6,743 nt of DNA from assembly GCA_015661985.1 (NCBI GenBank), contig DQVB01000407.1, positions 1-6,743 of the forward strand, in the 5' to 3' direction. The notes beneath the pieces were generated by a model that did no database searches, had not been told where the DNA came from, and saw only the letters and a program-made list of their open reading frames with translations. Both the position numbers and the translations under genes were made by a program. Source of the DNA: Planctomycetota bacterium (GTDB lineage: Bacteria; Planctomycetota; Planctomycetia; Pirellulales; Thermoguttaceae). Of the stretch, positions 6,101 to 6,743 are shown one piece after another; position 1 is the stretch's first letter; each line of letters starts with the position of its first letter.

Positions 6101-6743
6101 GATTGCGCCGTGGTGATGATGCTCGGCGCCGGCGAGTTGGCTCGGCAAGTGGCCCAGTGCGAGGAGTTGGACATCTGGGCCTATCTGCGAAAACCCGTGA
6201 AACAGTCGGACTTGTTTGACGCCATCATGGTGGCCCTGGGTGCCCAACCGCAGCCGGAACCGAGGGCCACGGAGACCAGCGAACCGGCCGCCCGGGAACC
6301 AAGCGAACCGGCCCGGGCGCTGCGGGTGCTGTTGGCTGAGGACAGCCTGATGAACCAGAAACTGGCCGTCGCCCTCCTGGGCCGGCACGGCCATGCGGTG
6401 ACCGTGACGGTAAACGGCCGGCAGGCGGTGGCTGCGGCCCAGGCGATCGAGTTCGACGTGGTGCTGATGGACGTCCAAATGCCCGAGATGGACGGCTACG
6501 AAGCGACCGCTGCGATCCGCCGGGCCGAGCGGCGTTCAGGCAAACATCTGCCCATTATCGCCATGACTGCCCATGCCATGCGCGGCGACCGGGAGCGCTG
6601 TCTGGCCGCCGGTATGGACGCTTACGTGGCCAAGCCGATCCGCGCCGATGAACTGTTTGCTACCATCGACCGCGTGCTGGCCCGTGGCGACCGTCCCAAG
6701 GCCGCGGCAGGGCCGACGCCGAAGGCGGAGCCAGCCGACCAGC
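3161..6743 (+). CDS. CHASE-PAS-PAS hybrid histidine kinase with two receiver domains (3' end outside the window)
   Basis: 1194 codons are visible with no stop. Order: TM1 (about 14-37); periplasmic CHASE domain (about 40-325; LAWVPRV at 104-110, FPLHFVEP at 154-161, GLDLAS at 170-175); TM2 (about 328-351); signalling coiled coil (about 356-395); PAS1 (about 396-510) and PAS2 (about 522-637), each ending in a DIT-x-RK motif; HisKA with phospho-acceptor His667 in NMSHEIRTPMN; HATPase with N box Asn784, G1 DTGVG (816-820) and G2 GTGLG (846-850); REC1 (about 904-1020; Asp910/911, phospho-acceptor Asp959, Lys1011); REC2 (about 1054-1170; Glu1060/Asp1061, Asp1104, Thr1136, Lys1158). It is an inner-membrane sensor that autophosphorylates on His and passes phosphate to its receivers. 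REC1 has Gly989 where Thr/Ser is usual. The Ala/Pro-rich stretch after REC2 looks like a linker, perhaps to an Hpt domain beyond the edge. Start at ATG 3161 fits TM1 (weak GGGG at 3151-3154); ATG 3098 and GTG 3146 are alternatives. The ligand is unknown. Confidence 0.93.
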   Translation, partial: MSEEVLPRSPWVRLWLLSAIALTGVVLSVVTYLALLAQEDRWVRDRFMADASSCARTVERSFRDAVVPIYRMSNFVVGSQVGSRQQFRSLAESVLEENPDTRALAWVPRVPGADRAAHEQAAQEAGLAAEYRIRVRDKEGNLVLAATREQGDHFPLHFVEPRDKFEDLVGLDLASFSSCRDVLEAAAGSGQVATTGSIVQFGGRAKLEGIVITRPVYREVRPESPDAERRSKLLGFVIAVADPGVMLERALSYYSQGVNVELFDDTQSLGRGFLCAYDSETGSVQYAPLGRPTVDWELPSTRLEVPGRPWRVRCTPASSYLARNRTSLPMVSLVFGLVITALVTIYASSLIGRTAKVEQLVVQRTRELRQANESLEQEVAVRKRAEEALRESEKRFRSLVETTSEFIWEIDAQSVYTYASPRIKDLLGYEPEEVLGKTPFQLMPEDEARRVADSFREIVESHRPFRLFERKTLHKDGRVRVIETSGTPILDKEGRLLGYRGIDRDITDRKEAEEALAFERFLLTTLMENSPDHIYFKDKQSRFLRISSALARVFKLQEPSEAIGKTDYDFFSPEHADQAFADEQEVMRTARPIVGKEEKETWLDGRVTWVSTSKLPLRNPDGEIIGTFGISRDITERKQFEQRLQAAKEEAEAASRAKSAFLANMSHEIRTPMNAILGMTDLVLDTELTPEQREFLNVVRQSGEALLSIINDVLDFSKIEAGKVTLEQNVFDLRETLGDTVKSLSLRADRKGLELACQVEPDVPPIVVGDRNRLRQVLVNLVGNAIKFTEQGEVLVRAEVESRHDDHVVLHFSVKDTGVGIPPEKLDVIFEAFEQADTTTTRKFGGTGLGLPISSRLTELMGGRIWVESQEGRGSTFHFTARFGLAREGLPYHQRRQWPQLANLRVLVVDDNQTSRGIVETMLRNWHMRPTAASGAAEAMEQFRLARQQGDPFRLLLADARMPETDGFQLVRQLSREPDWDCAVVMMLGAGELARQVAQCEELDIWAYLRKPVKQSDLFDAIMVALGAQPQPEPRATETSEPAAREPSEPARALRVLLAEDSLMNQKLAVALLGRHGHAVTVTVNGRQAVAAAQAIEFDVVLMDVQMPEMDGYEATAAIRRAERRSGKHLPIIAMTAHAMRGDRERCLAAGMDAYVAKPIRADELFATIDRVLARGDRPKAAAGPTPKAEPADQ

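Overview
The window is GC-rich bacterial DNA. Its codons strongly prefer G or C in the third position. The best lineage hint is a small basic protein at 291-602 (minus). Its C-terminal half (the LKAFWGVFSQS, ALFEYSQR and PHFVQLVK stretches) resembles, from memory, small uncharacterised proteins of Planctomycetota. A long CHASE/PAS hybrid histidine kinase also fits a planctomycete-type genome but is less specific. The phylum call is an inference.

Layout, left to right. (a) 1-116, minus: the first 38 codons of a lipoprotein that runs off the left edge. (b) 291-602, minus: the 103-residue basic protein, with a clear ribosome binding site. (c) 603-1204: about 600 bases with no gene I can support, holding a 12-bp tandem duplication and an imperfect inverted repeat of about 100 bp. 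(d) 1205-2671, minus: a Wzz/GumC-type chain-length or export co-polymerase without a tyrosine-kinase domain. (e) 2672-3160: a 489-bp divergent intergenic region with several small dyads, including a 14-bp operator-like palindrome. (f) 3161 to the right edge, plus: a very large hybrid histidine kinase (TM, CHASE, TM, coiled coil, PAS, PAS, HisKA, HATPase, REC, REC), cut by the window end at residue 1194. It continues past the edge, probably into a phosphotransfer domain.

How the parts may work together: the kinase senses a periplasmic ligand through its CHASE domain and starts a multistep phosphorelay. The divergent neighbour is an inner-membrane polysaccharide co-polymerase. Control of surface polysaccharide by the kinase is a reasonable guess from position only. 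I see no mobile element, CRISPR array, tRNA or rRNA, and no clearly novel multi-gene system. The points most worth a second look are the unusual first receiver domain, the operator-like dyad between the divergent genes, the repeat structure at 835-938 and the lineage-restricted small protein.
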